This document shows, one piece after another, positions 41,188 through 52,003 of a DNA stretch of 64,000 bases. The notes below the pieces were generated by a model. That model was not told the origin of the DNA. It searched no databases and was given only the letters and a program-made list of their open reading frames with translations. The DNA is from Astropecten irregularis. Taxonomy: Eukaryota; Echinodermata; Asteroidea; Paxillosida; Astropectinidae. Made by a program: the position numbers and the translations under genes. Location: contig OZ020244.1 of NCBI GenBank assembly GCA_963971285.1, positions 11,532,001 to 11,596,000 on the forward strand, in the 5' to 3' direction. Position 1 is the first letter of the stretch. Each line of letters begins with the position of its first letter.

Positions 41188-42058
41188 AGGTTTCACAGAG
41201 CAGGTGTAATGTTGTGCATTCATACAGCAGGTGAATATTGGTAAATTGTCAGTTCAAATTTTGTAAATTACCAGATTACCAGATCTAATTGAGTTGTAAA
41301 TAAGCAGGTGTAATTTTCCAATAGCCTACATGTACAAGGTGAAAGTTTCACGTAAATTATTGTGTATTTTACCAGGTGTATTTTCGTATATTTCCGGGCA
41401 TAATTTCTTTAATTTTTAGATGTAATCCTAAAGTTGTAAAGGATTCATTCATTCATTCTGTAAACATTCCGGTTGATGCCAGTTGCAGGTGTTATTTCGC
41501 CATAATTATTTTTTGGACGCAATTCTGTAAATTTTAAGATTAATATTAATTCTGTACCAATTTGTTTGACTAGTTTTCCTGTATACGTTATTACCCATTG
41601 AATGCGACTTCCTCGCATGGTGGGGAGAGTGTTCCGCTGAGGAACAAACCGTTATTAATTTCCATAGTTTCTGTTTATCAACCTGTTAATTTCCTGCTGT
41701 TAATTTCCTTTGGGCGTTTAGAATTGTTATAGCATTATTTAGAGTACGCCAATAATATTCGTTTCAGTCTACTCTGTATCGACTTTCCGTAAGTAACGGA
41801 AGCACTCTAATTTCTGAATTTCCGAACTGTAAGTAAGAGCCTGTAACCATTGCTGTATTTTTCTGAGAACTGCCCGTAATTTATTATCTAAATATCTTCG
41901 AATGTATTATATGTCGTATTTGTCATAAAACTGATTCCCGTTATGTTCTCTGTCAAGATTCATTTCACTGTTATTATTTACTGTTTACTGTTTTATTATG
42001 AAATGTTTTTAATACTGTTCCGTATAGGTTATACTGAATCAGGCTGTTATCCGCCATT
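41188..42058. other. BEL-2 internal non-coding remainder
   Basis: About 870 bp of AT-rich sequence where pol would be expected. No domain is recognisable on either strand. Confidence 0.5.
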
Positions 42059-42347
42059 TGTAAGAGCGACTACTGCTGGTCTGTTTGGATAAAGTTGTAA
42101 GTCAAGTCGTTCTCTGTTTCTGTTTTCCCGTTATTAACCTGAATCTGTTATCTGTAATATGTGAAAATCTGGCTGATTTCTGTTTTCCGTAGTCTGAATT
42201 TGATCTGTAATCTGTTAATTGCTTGCTGTTATGTTTGAACCTCTGTCGTCTTACTGTTTATTTATTAATATTTAACTGCTGCCTTTTTTCTTGATTTCGG
42301 ATTCTTTTGCAGAATTGAATTAACAAACATAGACAGTTAACCTTACA
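42059..42347 (+). repeat. 3' LTR of BEL-2
   Basis: 289 bp with perfect 6-bp terminal inversion TGTAAG/CTTACA. Confidence 0.82.
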
Positions 42348-43437
42348 GTTTGCTACTACACTCTTCAGCATCATGATTTCTGCAATGCTTTCCGATGCGT
42401 TCAGTGGCTCAGAGACTGGAATTGCCATCAGACACCGCCCGGAAGGCTCTGTCTTCAACTTCAGGAGGCTCCAAGCAAAAACAAAGGTGAAGTCTGATAC
42501 CATCAATGAGCTGCTGTTCGCCGACGACTGTGACCTAAATGCTCCCACCGAAGCAGACATGCAGACCTGCGTTGCCAGGCTCTTTCTCTGGCCTGTGACA
42601 ACTTTGGATTGACCATCAGCACAAAGAACACGGAGGTGATGCACCAGCCCGCACCAGGCAAACAGGATGTCGAGCCCAACATCACCATCAAGGGTCAACG
42701 ACTGAATGTGGTGGATAAATTCACCTACCTTGGTAGCACTCTCTCCAGGTCAGTAACCATCGATGATGAGCTAAACGCCAGGCTAGCAAAAGTGAGTGCT
42801 GCATTTTGGAAGACTCAACAAGACGGTGTGGAATCGCAGAGGCATCACCGAGGCAACCAAGATCAAAGTCTACCGCGCTGCTGTCCTCACTACCCTCCTC
42901 TACGGCTGTGAAACGTGGACGACCTACCAACACCACGCCAGGAAGCTGAACCACTTTCACACTACCTGCCTAAGGAGGATACTTGGCATCAGATGACAAG
43001 ACCACATCCCTGACACGGAGGTTCTCACCCGTGCTGATCTACCCAGCATCTACACAATCCTGGTGCAGTCACAGCCTCGCTGGACCCGGCATGTTGTCCG
43101 CTTGGAAGATCAGCGACCACCCAAGTGGAGGTCAGAAGAAGTGCTTCAAAGATACGCTGAAGGTCTCCATGAAATCCTTCGGAATTGACCCCAGCAGTCT
43201 GGAGACTATGGCACAGGACGGAGTCAAGTGGCATGCAGCTGTCAAAAGTGGCGCGAAAGCCCACGAGAAATCCAGGATAGAAGCAGTTGTGAAGCGCAGG
43301 ACGATCAGGAAAGGTATCGCCACGCCAGCCCCAGTCGCCACCATCCCCTGTCCTCACTGCCCAAGACTCTTCCGCGCACAGATCGGCCTAATCGGCCATC
43401 TGCGCACACACAGACACACACAGACCCCGCCCAAACA
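42348..43437 (+). pseudogene. 5'-truncated LINE ORF2 with C-terminal C2H2 finger
   Basis: Begins within the RT domain (AMLSDAFSGSETGIAIRH), followed by the catalytic LLFADDCDLNAPTEADMQ. After a shift come NTEVMHQPAPGKQ and FTYLGSTLSR. After further shifts come KTVWNRRGITEATKIKVYRA, LLYGCETWTTYQ and HTTCLRRILGIR, then GQKKCFKDTLKVSMKSFGI and a C-terminal C2H2 finger (CPHCPRLF...HLRTH). At least three frame changes make it inactive. It abuts BEL-2 on the left and the inverted repeat R at about 43438 on the right. Confidence 0.8.
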
Positions 43438-43703
43438 TTTTTTATTTACACCGCAGCCTAGGGTTTTTCGTTGTGGTAGTGCAAATTCATGCTTGAAAAG
43501 AGACAACAAGTACTGTAGCTGTAGGCCTGTAGTTGTAGCGTAATTATATTTACGTGTGGGTGTACAGTGTTCTGTACAGTACTTTTAGGCCTACAAACAT
43601 TACATCACATACCGTGTTCACGCAATGTGCATACTAGACTTGTACCAAGTCGGGTTTCGAATCAGCACTGCTGAACAGTAATACCCTACGCGCTAGCGAG
43701 TTG
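43438..43703 (-). repeat. Repeat R, copy 1 (inverted relative to copies 2 and 3)
   Basis: Matches the reverse complement of parts of 49406-49926: GCAGCCTAGGGTTTTTCG, ATTCATGCTTGA, GACTTGTACCAAGTC and CGCTAGCGAG. It is internally shortened. It lies immediately left of the 607-bp inverted-repeat element. Confidence 0.7.
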
Positions 43704-44310
43704 CTTGCACAAACGCGCCCTCTGTTGTCCACAGCTGCTCCATGTAAGCTTGTTGAATCGCAAAACCCGACTTGTGGGATCTGCCACGGCCTATGGCGCT
43801 CATCTACCGATTTCGGTAGCAGCCAATGACAATGCACCATTCAATAAATTTGCATTTTTACATCAATATGCATACAAATCTTTTTCAAAACATGAATATT
43901 GAAACATACGTGACGTCGTGCAGCTCAGATTTAAAAACAAACAAACATGGCGAGTTCACCGGTGAAATATGTTGGACGGGTTTGTTTGATTTGTGACCGT
44001 GAACTAATTTGTTACAAGAAGTATTATAGTATCCACCGTGGATATTTTAAAGAAAGGATTTGTAGGGTCTTAGGACGGAGTATAGATGATGATTTGACGG
44101 AAAAACCCGACAGAATATGTGGACCATGCGCTACCTATAGGCTTATGTGATTGGTTAACAGTAGAAACACAATAATGCATATTCAATATATTGCATATGC
44201 ATTATGAATAACTACATAAAACGATGCTGGGGGTCTACTGGCAGATCCCACAAGTCGGGTATTGTGAGAAATGGAGCAGCTGCGGACAACAGAGGGCGCA
44301 CTTGTGTAAG
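43704..44310. mobile_element. Inverted-repeat (MITE/Pack-type) element carrying an exon-like ORF
   Basis: The left end (CTTGCACAA, GCGCCCTCTGTTGTCC, GCTGCTCCAT, CCCGACTTGTGGGATCTGCC) is repeated in reverse complement at the right end (44235-44310), giving inverted repeats of about 75-85 bp. The element is about 607 bp. It encodes no transposase but contains the 67-residue ORF at 43947-44150. The target duplication is unclear. Confidence 0.75.
43947..44150 (+). CDS. Short ZAD-like zinc-binding ORF inside the inverted-repeat element
   Basis: 67 residues from an ATG in a good context (AAACATGGCGAG) to a TGA. Two Cys pairs, VCLICDRE at the N-terminus and RICGPCATY at the C-terminus, are separated by about 45 residues, with RVLGRSIDDDL between. 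This fits the C-x2-C...C-x2-C layout of ZAD-type N-terminal domains that usually occupy the first exon of zinc-finger genes. It has no other domain. I infer capture of a promoter and first exon by the element; a chance ORF is less likely given the motif order. Confidence 0.5.
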   Translation: MASSPVKYVGRVCLICDRELICYKKYYSIHRGYFKERICRVLGRSIDDDLTEKPDRICGPCATYRLM

Positions 44311-44633
44311 TTACTTCATGAACTACACAGAGTTCACGCCGAACCTCTCTGCACCCGTACACTGAATTTCTGATTGAATTTCCACCGACAGTACGGGCTT
44401 ACACGTATTTTGGAGGATAAGGAGCGACGTGGAAGACGCTGCAGACACCAGTAAGGCACAATTTGCGTGAAATTATTGTAGATTTGTCAATCTAAATTAC
44501 AGTTAAAACCCAGACTATTAATGCCAGATTGAAATAGCGTGACATAAATTGCGCCCTCTGGAGACCGTCACCGTTGCACACCGATCTGAGGCGTAAAGGC
44601 ATCCATTTCCGACAGTGTGTATCAATCCACTCT

Positions 44634-45542
44634 ATGGCTAAAACTAGGAACAGTTTTCAGACCCTACAAACAAATGGATCTGATGAACTGCCCTGTGAAG
44701 CTACAGACTTCAACCAGATTATTGCCGATGCTGTAGAGAGTGCTCTGGCCAAAGCTGAACCTAGTCCAAAGAAGGGAACAGCACGTACCCACAGAAAGAA
44801 TGCCGCCCCACCAGCAACTGGCTCTGATTGTGACCGATCTAAAATCGGTGAGATTGTTAACTGTGTAATATTAGCGGTGCAACCACTGATCATCAAATCT
44901 ATCACCTCAGCTGTTGCTGCAACCGCAAAGATGATACTGACCGATGTCAGAGCAGATCTTGATAGGAAGGAGTGCGAACAGCTGTCTAAATTTAATGTTG
45001 CCGTCGGTAAAGTGAAGAACGAAGTCCAAATACAAAAGTTTGATTTAGACAAACTAGAGCAGTACTCCAGAAAGGAGAATGTCAAGATTTTTGGGATCCC
45101 TGAATCGCCACAGGAAGACACAAACAATCTGGTCATCAAGCTTGCCAACGACATTGGTGTTGTTATGAAGCCGGAGGACATCAGTGTGAGCCATCGAGTA
45201 CCTGGAGGAGGACATGGGAAACCCAGACCAATCATCGCCAAATTTGTGCGAAGAAACACCAAAGCTGAACTCATGAAGAAAAAAAAGAGCCTTAGGAACA
45301 AAAGCGAGCATAAGAACACCTACATCAACGATGACTAGACTCGTCTTCGAGGCAAGCTTGTCAGGGAGATGAGAAATGATAGCTCTATCATCAAAGTGTG
45401 GACTACTGAAGGGAGAATCTTCTGTATCAAAAAGGATCAAGATCGTGAAGTGAAAATTACTATTGACTCAGCAGAAGATCTGATCAAACTCGGATGGAGT
45501 GAAGAGAAAATCAGGCAAGCAGGGTCTTATTTAGAACTGTAG
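44634..45542 (+). pseudogene. LINE ORF1 RNA-binding protein with one nonsense codon
   Basis: The ATG at 44634 starts MAKTRNSFQ. A Lys/Ala-rich region is followed by a coiled-coil stretch and then DKLEQYSRKENVKIFGIPE, the start of an RRM-like ORF1 domain, and SVSHRVPGGGHGKPRPIIAK. A TAG at 45336-45338 interrupts; the same frame continues (TRLRGKLVREMRND; EGRIFCIKKDQDREVK) to a TAG at 45540-45542, giving 303 codons. ORF1 proteins coat LINE RNA and act as chaperones. Confidence 0.78.
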
Positions 45543-45569
45543 GATCCACTAGGTCCAGTAAATCTTTGT

Positions 45570-48500
45570 TATGGAATCCAACATGATCATTGCTATGCTC
45601 AAGCCGCACGACAAACTACTCGCATCCTTGGACTTAACGTCTGTGGTTTAAATAAAAAACTTGAGCAGGGTATTCTTAACAATTATCTGAAAGACTTTGA
45701 TATCGTTTGCTGCAGTGAAACAAAAACGGACTCCGTTGACCCCGATAAGCTACCGGACCATCAAGTGTTCTGTGCAAATAAGAAAGATAAAAACCACCCA
45801 TTCGGTGGGGTACATGGTATTGGTGTCATGGTTAAGAAAAAAATTGGCCAAAAATATTATTGTGTTAAATGAGACCACTTGTACCTCAATCATGTGGCTT
45901 AAGATTGACAAGCAAGCTCTTGGTTTTGAATTTATCATTGGTGCTGTATACATCCCCCATGAAGGTTCAAAGTATTTTACGAACGATATTTTTGAAGATA
46001 TTGCAGATGATAGTGTTAACTTGAAATGTATGTTTAACGTTCCTATTTGTTTGGTTGGTGACTTTAATGCCAGGACTGGTAATTTGAATGACTTTGTTGA
46101 ACTAGACAGTCTCATCCATGATGATTGTAGTGACTATTTTGATGATACAATGTCTGCAAACTCCATTGAAAATCTGAAATCTCTTGGTATTTGTACAGAT
46201 AGGCATAATTGTGATACCGCCGCAAACAACAATGGGTACAAGTTGATCGAACTCTGTAAATCATTAGACATTCATGTTGTTAACGGGCGTTTTGGTGACG
46301 ATTGTGGAACTGGAAATCGTACATGTCAGAACGCTAGTACTATTGATTATGTTATTGCTTCTCCAGAGTTGTTGACCAAAATTACCAATTTTCAGGTGGA
46401 TATTTTTGACAAACTCATGTCCGACAAACATAATCCCATCTGTGTAGACATTGAATTCAAGCATGTGCCAATCTCAACACCAACCACGCCCGAGATCAAC
46501 AGTCATTCTCCCACTGATCCTTCAATTAAAATTCAGTGGGATAACTCTGTATCCAAACTGTATCAAAATAGTTTCAGTAATGATGATTTGGTTAATTTTA
46601 ATGATTTGCTTCAATCCGTCAACCCCAAAAATGTGGATCAGAGTTCAGTTGACAAACTTGCAGATAACTTGTGCAAAATGCTCCTTTCTCCAGCCCTGAG
46701 TATTGGTGTAGCTAAGATCATTAAAAGAAAAGCTCCATCTAAAAGCAAACGTGGTAATCAAAATCAACCATGGTTTGATACAAATTGTGAAAAGTTAAGA
46801 ACTGAATATTTCAAGGCCAAGAGGAATTTTAAGAAATTTAAAACTGATGAATACAAGAGCACTTTTCACGAATTAAGCAAACGGTATAAGAAAAGTATTG
46901 TCAAAGCTAAGAAGAAATTCAATAAGGATTTTCACAACAAATTGCGCAATTTGAAGTGCTCCAAACCAAAAGAGTATTGGAAGATCCTAAACAATGCTTC
47001 TTGTAGTCAGAATAACAAATCAGGTGACATTGATATTCAAGCTTTCATGGAGCACTTCAGGAAACTTAATCAAGAATCGGATTCAAACTTGTCAGCACAA
47101 AGTTTTGACCCACGTACAATTAACCATTCCATTAATGAGGAAATCAATAGAACCTTCTCTGAGAAAGAAATCAAAAGTCAAATAAAAAAACTCAAAAATA
47201 ATAAAGCTAGTGGCAATGATGACATCATTAACGAGTTTCTTAAAAATAGCCCAGATGGTACTGTGACATTAATTGTGAAGTTATTTAATATTATCTTAGA
47301 ATCTGGTATCATCCCAACAGAGTGGACTATTGGACTAATCAAACCAATCTTTAAGAAAAAGGGCTCTCCAACTGATCCTGATAACTACAGGGGGATCACC
47401 CTGCTTAGTTGTATTGGTAAATTGTTCACATCGGTCATTAATGACCGGCTTTGTGTATTTTTAGAAAACACAGGAACTCTTGGTGAAGAACAAGCTGGGT
47501 TTCGTGAAGGTTATTCGACAATGGATCATGGTTTTGTGTTGCACTCAATTATTGATCTCTATCTGAAGAACAAAAAGCGTATATATTGTGCATTCATTGA
47601 TTACAAAAAGGCTTTTGATACCATTAGCAGAACCCATCTTTGGTCCAAACTGATTGCTAATAGCATCAATGGGAAAATTGTGACTGTTATTTATAACATG
47701 TATGAACAAGCAAAATCTTGTGTTATTAATGGTCATGAAAAGTCCAATTTCTTTGACTGCAATGTAGGGGTAAGACAAGGAGAAAACCTTTCCCCGTTGT
47801 TATTTGCTATTTATTTGAATGACTTTGAGCAATTCATCAGTAAGCATTACAATGGGTTACAAAGCTTATCCAATGATATCAATTGCCACCTAAGTGATGA
47901 TGATGTGGAAGTTTTTCTTAAGTTATTTACTTTACTGTATGCTGATGATACGATCATAATGGCAGAGACTGCTGCTGATCTTCAGAAAGCCTTAAAGGCT
48001 GTCCAAGAATACTGTCATCTTAGGAACCTCACTGTTAATACATGTAAGACGAATGTGGTAATTTTCTCACGAGGGAAAGTACGAAACCACCCTGTATTTA
48101 CGTTCAATGGGTGTTACATTGATGTAGTAGATGATTATGCTTACTTGGGAACTTGTTTTAATTATAATAATAAATTCAATAAGGCTAAAGCTAAATAGGT
48201 TGATCGAGCTAGGAAAGCAATGTACAGCCTTCTAACCAAATCCAAGAAACTAAGTCTGCCCATTGATATACAACTGGAACTTTTTGATCAGCTGGTCACC
48301 CCAGTGCTGCTTTTTGGATGTGAAATATGGGGTTTTGAAGATCTTAGCCACATTGAAACTTTTTATTTGAAGTTCTGCAAACGTTTGCTCAAACTGAATA
48401 AATGCACAGCCAATTGTATGGTGTATGGGGAATTAGGCAGAACTAGTCTCAGCAGGATTGTTGACAACAGGATGGTTAACTTCTGGTGTAATATTGTTAA

Positions 48501-49113
48501 TAGTAAAACATGTAAGTTGACCAATGTCATTTACAGACTTCTCAGGTCTCTTTATGATAATGATAGCTATTGTTCACCTTGGATGAAGAAGATTAAGAGT
48601 ACCCTGGACGATTTAGGAATGTCAAATCTTTGGGACAATGGTACTGTGATAAATAGGACTTGGTTGAAAAATGCCATAAGCCTGAGGTCATCTGATATTA
48701 GTACACAGACTCTGCATGCACAAATCGAACAAAACAGCCATTGTGTTAATTATAGAATTTTCAAAGAAAAGCTTGGATTTGAAACTTACTTGGTGAAACT
48801 TGATGTGCGTGAGCGTATTAGCGTATGTAAATTCAGATGTGGTAACCACAGACTGCCTATCGTTAGCGGTAGGTTCCTAAATATAGATAGGGATTGTCGG
48901 GTTTGTCCTCTGTGCCAACAAGACAAATTAGGTGACGAATTTCACTATTTGTTTGAATGCCCATCGACTTCTACTGATAGAGCCAAATATCTCAAGCCAT
49001 ATTTCATTCATAAGCCCAACACCCTCAAAATGTCGTGTCTCTTTAACTCAACCAACTACAATGTACTTAAAAACCTTGCTAAATTTTGTTCTATAATCAT
49101 GGATAAGTTTTAG
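45570..49113 (+). pseudogene. LINE ORF2: endonuclease and reverse transcriptase
   Basis: An ATG at 45570 is followed, after a frame change, by the endonuclease start RILGLNVCGLNKK and CCSETKT. A second shift lies at the A-run near 45836-45842. From there one frame runs to 48198: GDFNARTG, TIDYVIAS and MSDKHNPI complete the endonuclease; the RT has DNYRGITLLSCIGKLFTSVI, EEQAGFREGYSTMDHGFVL, FIDYKKAFDTISR, GVRQGENLSPLLFAIYLND and LLYADDTIIMAET. A TAG at 48196-48198 interrupts in phase; the C-terminal part then runs to 49113 with LLFGCEIWGFED and a final CPLCQQDKLGDEFHYLFEC Cys/His motif. Confidence 0.85.
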
Positions 49114-49405
49114 TTTTTCCGGTGTTTTTGTTACTGGTGCCTAGTTTTTTACTTTTCTATATTTATTTATTTAAATTTGTTTTATGTATTTCTCTATATA
49201 TCTTTTTCTGTTGTGTCCTAAAATTTTATTCCTATTAATTATTCCTATTATTTTTTAATTATTATATTTATTTATTGTAATTGTAACTTTGTTGTATATC
49301 CTCTGAATTAATGTATCTTTTAAGTTCTCTTTTGCCTCAGCAGAGGCCGTACAGAGAAATAAAATTCATTGTCATTGTCAATTCAATTCATTGTCATTGT
49401 CATTA

Positions 49406-49926
49406 CTCGCTAGCGTAGTACTGTAGTGCTGATACGAAACCTGACTTGGTACAAGTCTATGTGCATACCTAAATTGTACTGTATATTGCTTTGTACGTTG
49501 TGGAACTTGATCTATGCTTGGAGTAACTGGACCCAACAATTAATAACAGGACGAATGTTAGGCAAAGTGCCAAAGTGTAATTTCTCTGACTCGTACTTTT
49601 TGTCGTAGGCACTCTTTTCGCGGCGTACAGTTTCTTTTCTGTGATCGTTGTCATTTTCAGCACATCACTGTATTCCTAACTCATTTACAAACTAGGCTGA
49701 CGATTGATACTTGTTCATTTTCATTCTCATTTTTTCAGAGGTTGAGAGCCTCGCAGTATTTAGACGTGTTTCTCAAGTTTCAATTCTTGCATGTAACTGG
49801 CAACACTGCATTGTACTGATGGGGAAATGATGCGCGCATGGCACAACATACAGCTGTGGTCTTTTCTCAAGCATGAATCTACATTGCCACAGCGAAAAAC
49901 CCTAGGCTGCAGTGTAAATAAAAAAT
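49406..49926 (+). repeat. Repeat R, copy 2
   Basis: Runs from CTCGCTAGCGTAG to CCCTAGGCTGCAGTGTAAAT. Copy 3 at 51560-52003 matches it over much of its length (CTAGGCTGACGATTGATACTT; TTTAGACGT; AAGTTTCAATTCTTGCA; CTCAAGCATGAATCTACA). Copy 1 (43438-43703) is inverted. It is non-coding and probably an unclassified non-autonomous transposon. Confidence 0.7.
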
Positions 49927-50966
49927 ATGCACCCCGCCCGTACCATAGGATGATTGGATGGTCATCGTGGACTCGACGGACAAACACGCACTTCCAGCCG
50001 TAACAAGTGTTAGAAAGATGTGTCACACCAATGGTTTTAGACTGGTACTCGTAGCTGAACTCCAGGAACGCGATGCAAAAATCATCGGCGAAACATAAAC
50101 AAATCCGTATGTTTGTTGAAAACAAGGCTTTTCAGAATTATTCACAAAATGTTTTTGGGTTGACGCAATGTATGCGAGTTGACACAATGTTTTTGACAAA
50201 AGGAATTTGGGGGCATGATCGATGAAACACGTTCGATCTATTCCTAGCTCTATGTTTCGAGGGACCAAAACATAATTTTGATGACACAAAATGTCATGAA
50301 ATGATTTTCATTTATGACAAGAAGTTGTCTATAGGCTTTATCGCTGCGCTCGAAAATCCCCCTCCCCAAAAAATGCAACGAGGACCGGGTGACTGACTCA
50401 GGCCGCGCGGTCTCGCATAAAAAATACCACACGAACGTCCGAGCGTGGATGGACCGCACTGGTTATCACGGGCCATGCCTTGGGCTGAATGCGTCGCAAG
50501 CTCCCACGCGCTGTGTATGCAGAGGTGGTAATGCACCCGCAGTGACCGGACTTTTATACAAAATTCAATTTTGCATGTTTTTATTTTGCCTCTTCGCGTG
50601 GGAAATTCCTGATTTAAAAAGGTAACATTCAGGTCAAATCATTATTTGTTTTGATTAAAAAAGAGTGATTAAACTAAAAAGTATGCGTACATTTTATAGA
50701 GTTTAAAAGCTTTTAAACGACTGGAAATGGATCTATCACAATTATCACGTGATTTCCTGAGTAAAAAAATAAACTGGCTTTTTGAACATTTTAGTTTCTT
50801 GTGCCCTAAAACTTATAAAATATCAGTTTTTAATTCATTTTCCTTGTATTTTTATTTTCTTTGTTTTGACTTTTTAATTATTTATTTATGTTTGCCCTAA
50901 AGTAAAAGTCCGACAAAAGAAGATTCATACTTACCATCTTAGTGGTGGTAGTTTGCGCTTTCTCAT

Positions 50967-51281
50967 TTAGGTTTTCGCCGCATTCTGCATGAGAAGGGCG
51001 AGCCCATCTTGTTTAACCTTGGAACTTGTGTCATCAGTCGGCTCCGGCACCTTGCAAGTGAAACGATATACGTCCGATATCCAGATCCACTCAATTGCTG
51101 AATCCAGCATATTCGTATCCCTCACCGACCACTCTCCAGTAACACTCTGACACTCTGCCTTGTTCAAGTCATGTCCTTTGTATACGTTAAATATTTGAGT
51201 CGAGTCTTTAAAAAGATTTAAGACCCGGTGCGTTTTATCGCATGTGACTGTCACAGAAAGCAAAATATTCTCGCTCGGCAT
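50967..51281 (-). CDS. Orphan 104-residue ORF followed by a strong splice donor
   Basis: The ATG at 51279-51281 opens 104 codons ending in a TAA at 50967-50969. Visible features are alternating hydrophobic strands at the start (ILLSVTVTC, THRVLNLF) and two Trp-containing stretches (GEWSVRD, AIEWIWISDVYRF); there is no recognised domain. Just past the stop, at 50934-50933, a near-consensus splice donor (ATG^GTAAGTATG) occurs, suggesting an exon edge. It may be a first exon of a host or transposon gene, but the stop precedes the donor. Function unknown. Confidence 0.35.
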   Translation of the reverse strand: MPSENILLSVTVTCDKTHRVLNLFKDSTQIFNVYKGHDLNKAECQSVTGEWSVRDTNMLDSAIEWIWISDVYRFTCKVPEPTDDTSSKVKQDGLALLMQNAAKT

Positions 51282-51559
51282 CTTGACTCAGTGTGAATCC
51301 CAAAACTTTTGATCAGTACATTTTAATACGAGGTTTTTCTCGCAAATCATAGTGAGTCGATAGCGAAAGCTGAACTTATTTCCCACCAAATGATGTAATA
51401 CTTAATACAAAATCATTTATTTTTTAACATAAAATATATCGAATGTGAGTTTAGGTCTGAACTTTGTATTTATACCTCATATACTTTTTTTTTATTCGTT
51501 TCAAACTATTCATCAATGTCCATACCCGTATCCCAAAATGAGCTGACCCGGGCGGAACC

Positions 51560-52003
51560 ATGCATGCATACTGCACAAGCAATGTGCATACCAGTTGTAA
51601 TGTATTGCTAATTGTGTACGTTGTGGAGGAATGGAATGAAATGTAAAAATCACGACAAAACACACGTGTACAGTTCATGTAAATGTGATGTAAAAAATGT
51701 ACTCAGTGTGGTCAGTAGGCGATTCAAAGTGCCAACGTGATTGTTGTCATTTTCAACACCTCATTATTATTCAAAACTCATTTTCAAAAACTAGGCTGAC
51801 GATTGATACTTTTCATCCTCAATTTTATTCAGAGCTGGAGAGCTTCACAGTATTTAGACGTAGTTTGTCAAGTTTCAATTCTTGCATTGTAACTAACTGG
51901 CAACAGTGACGGGGGAATAATGTGTGGCACAACAGCTGTAGTCTCTTCTCAAGCATGAATCTACACTGTCACAGCGAAAAACCATAGGCTGCGGTGTAAA
52001 TAA
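51560..52003 (+). repeat. Repeat R, copy 3
   Basis: Same orientation as copy 2, lacking the CGCTAGCG end and with small indels; its end reads ACCATAGGCTGCGGTGTAAAT. The 50-1560 bp to its left hold only the orphan ORF. Confidence 0.7.

Larger units (their letters stand above)
39405..42347 (+). mobile_element. BEL-2: gag-only, internally deleted BEL/Pao element
   Basis: The LTRs are 39405-39668 (264 bp, small deletions) and 42059-42347 (289 bp, TGTAAG...CTTACA). Between them are broken BEL-type Gag frames (39747-41187) and about 870 bp of AT-rich sequence, with no protease, RT or integrase. It is thus non-autonomous. No target duplication was identified; the left LTR has lost a few of its first bases. 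Confidence 0.78.
44311..49405 (+). mobile_element. Nearly full-length LINE with ORF1 and ORF2, inactivated
   Basis: A leader (44311-44633), ORF1 (44634-45542) and ORF2 (about 45570-49113) are followed by about 290 bp of AT-rich 3' region and a (CATTGT)n-type tail at about 49362-49405. Both ORFs contain stops or shifts. The ORF1 type, the endonuclease and the C-terminal Cys/His motif suggest a Jockey/CR1-like clade; I am not sure which. The left boundary at the end of the inverted-repeat element is approximate. Confidence 0.78.

Noticed and set aside
43439..52003. Possible 3' tails or LTRs in repeat R
   Set aside because: No TG...CA ends, primer site or flanking gag/pol frame; the copies differ in length and orientation, so an LTR reading is unsupported.
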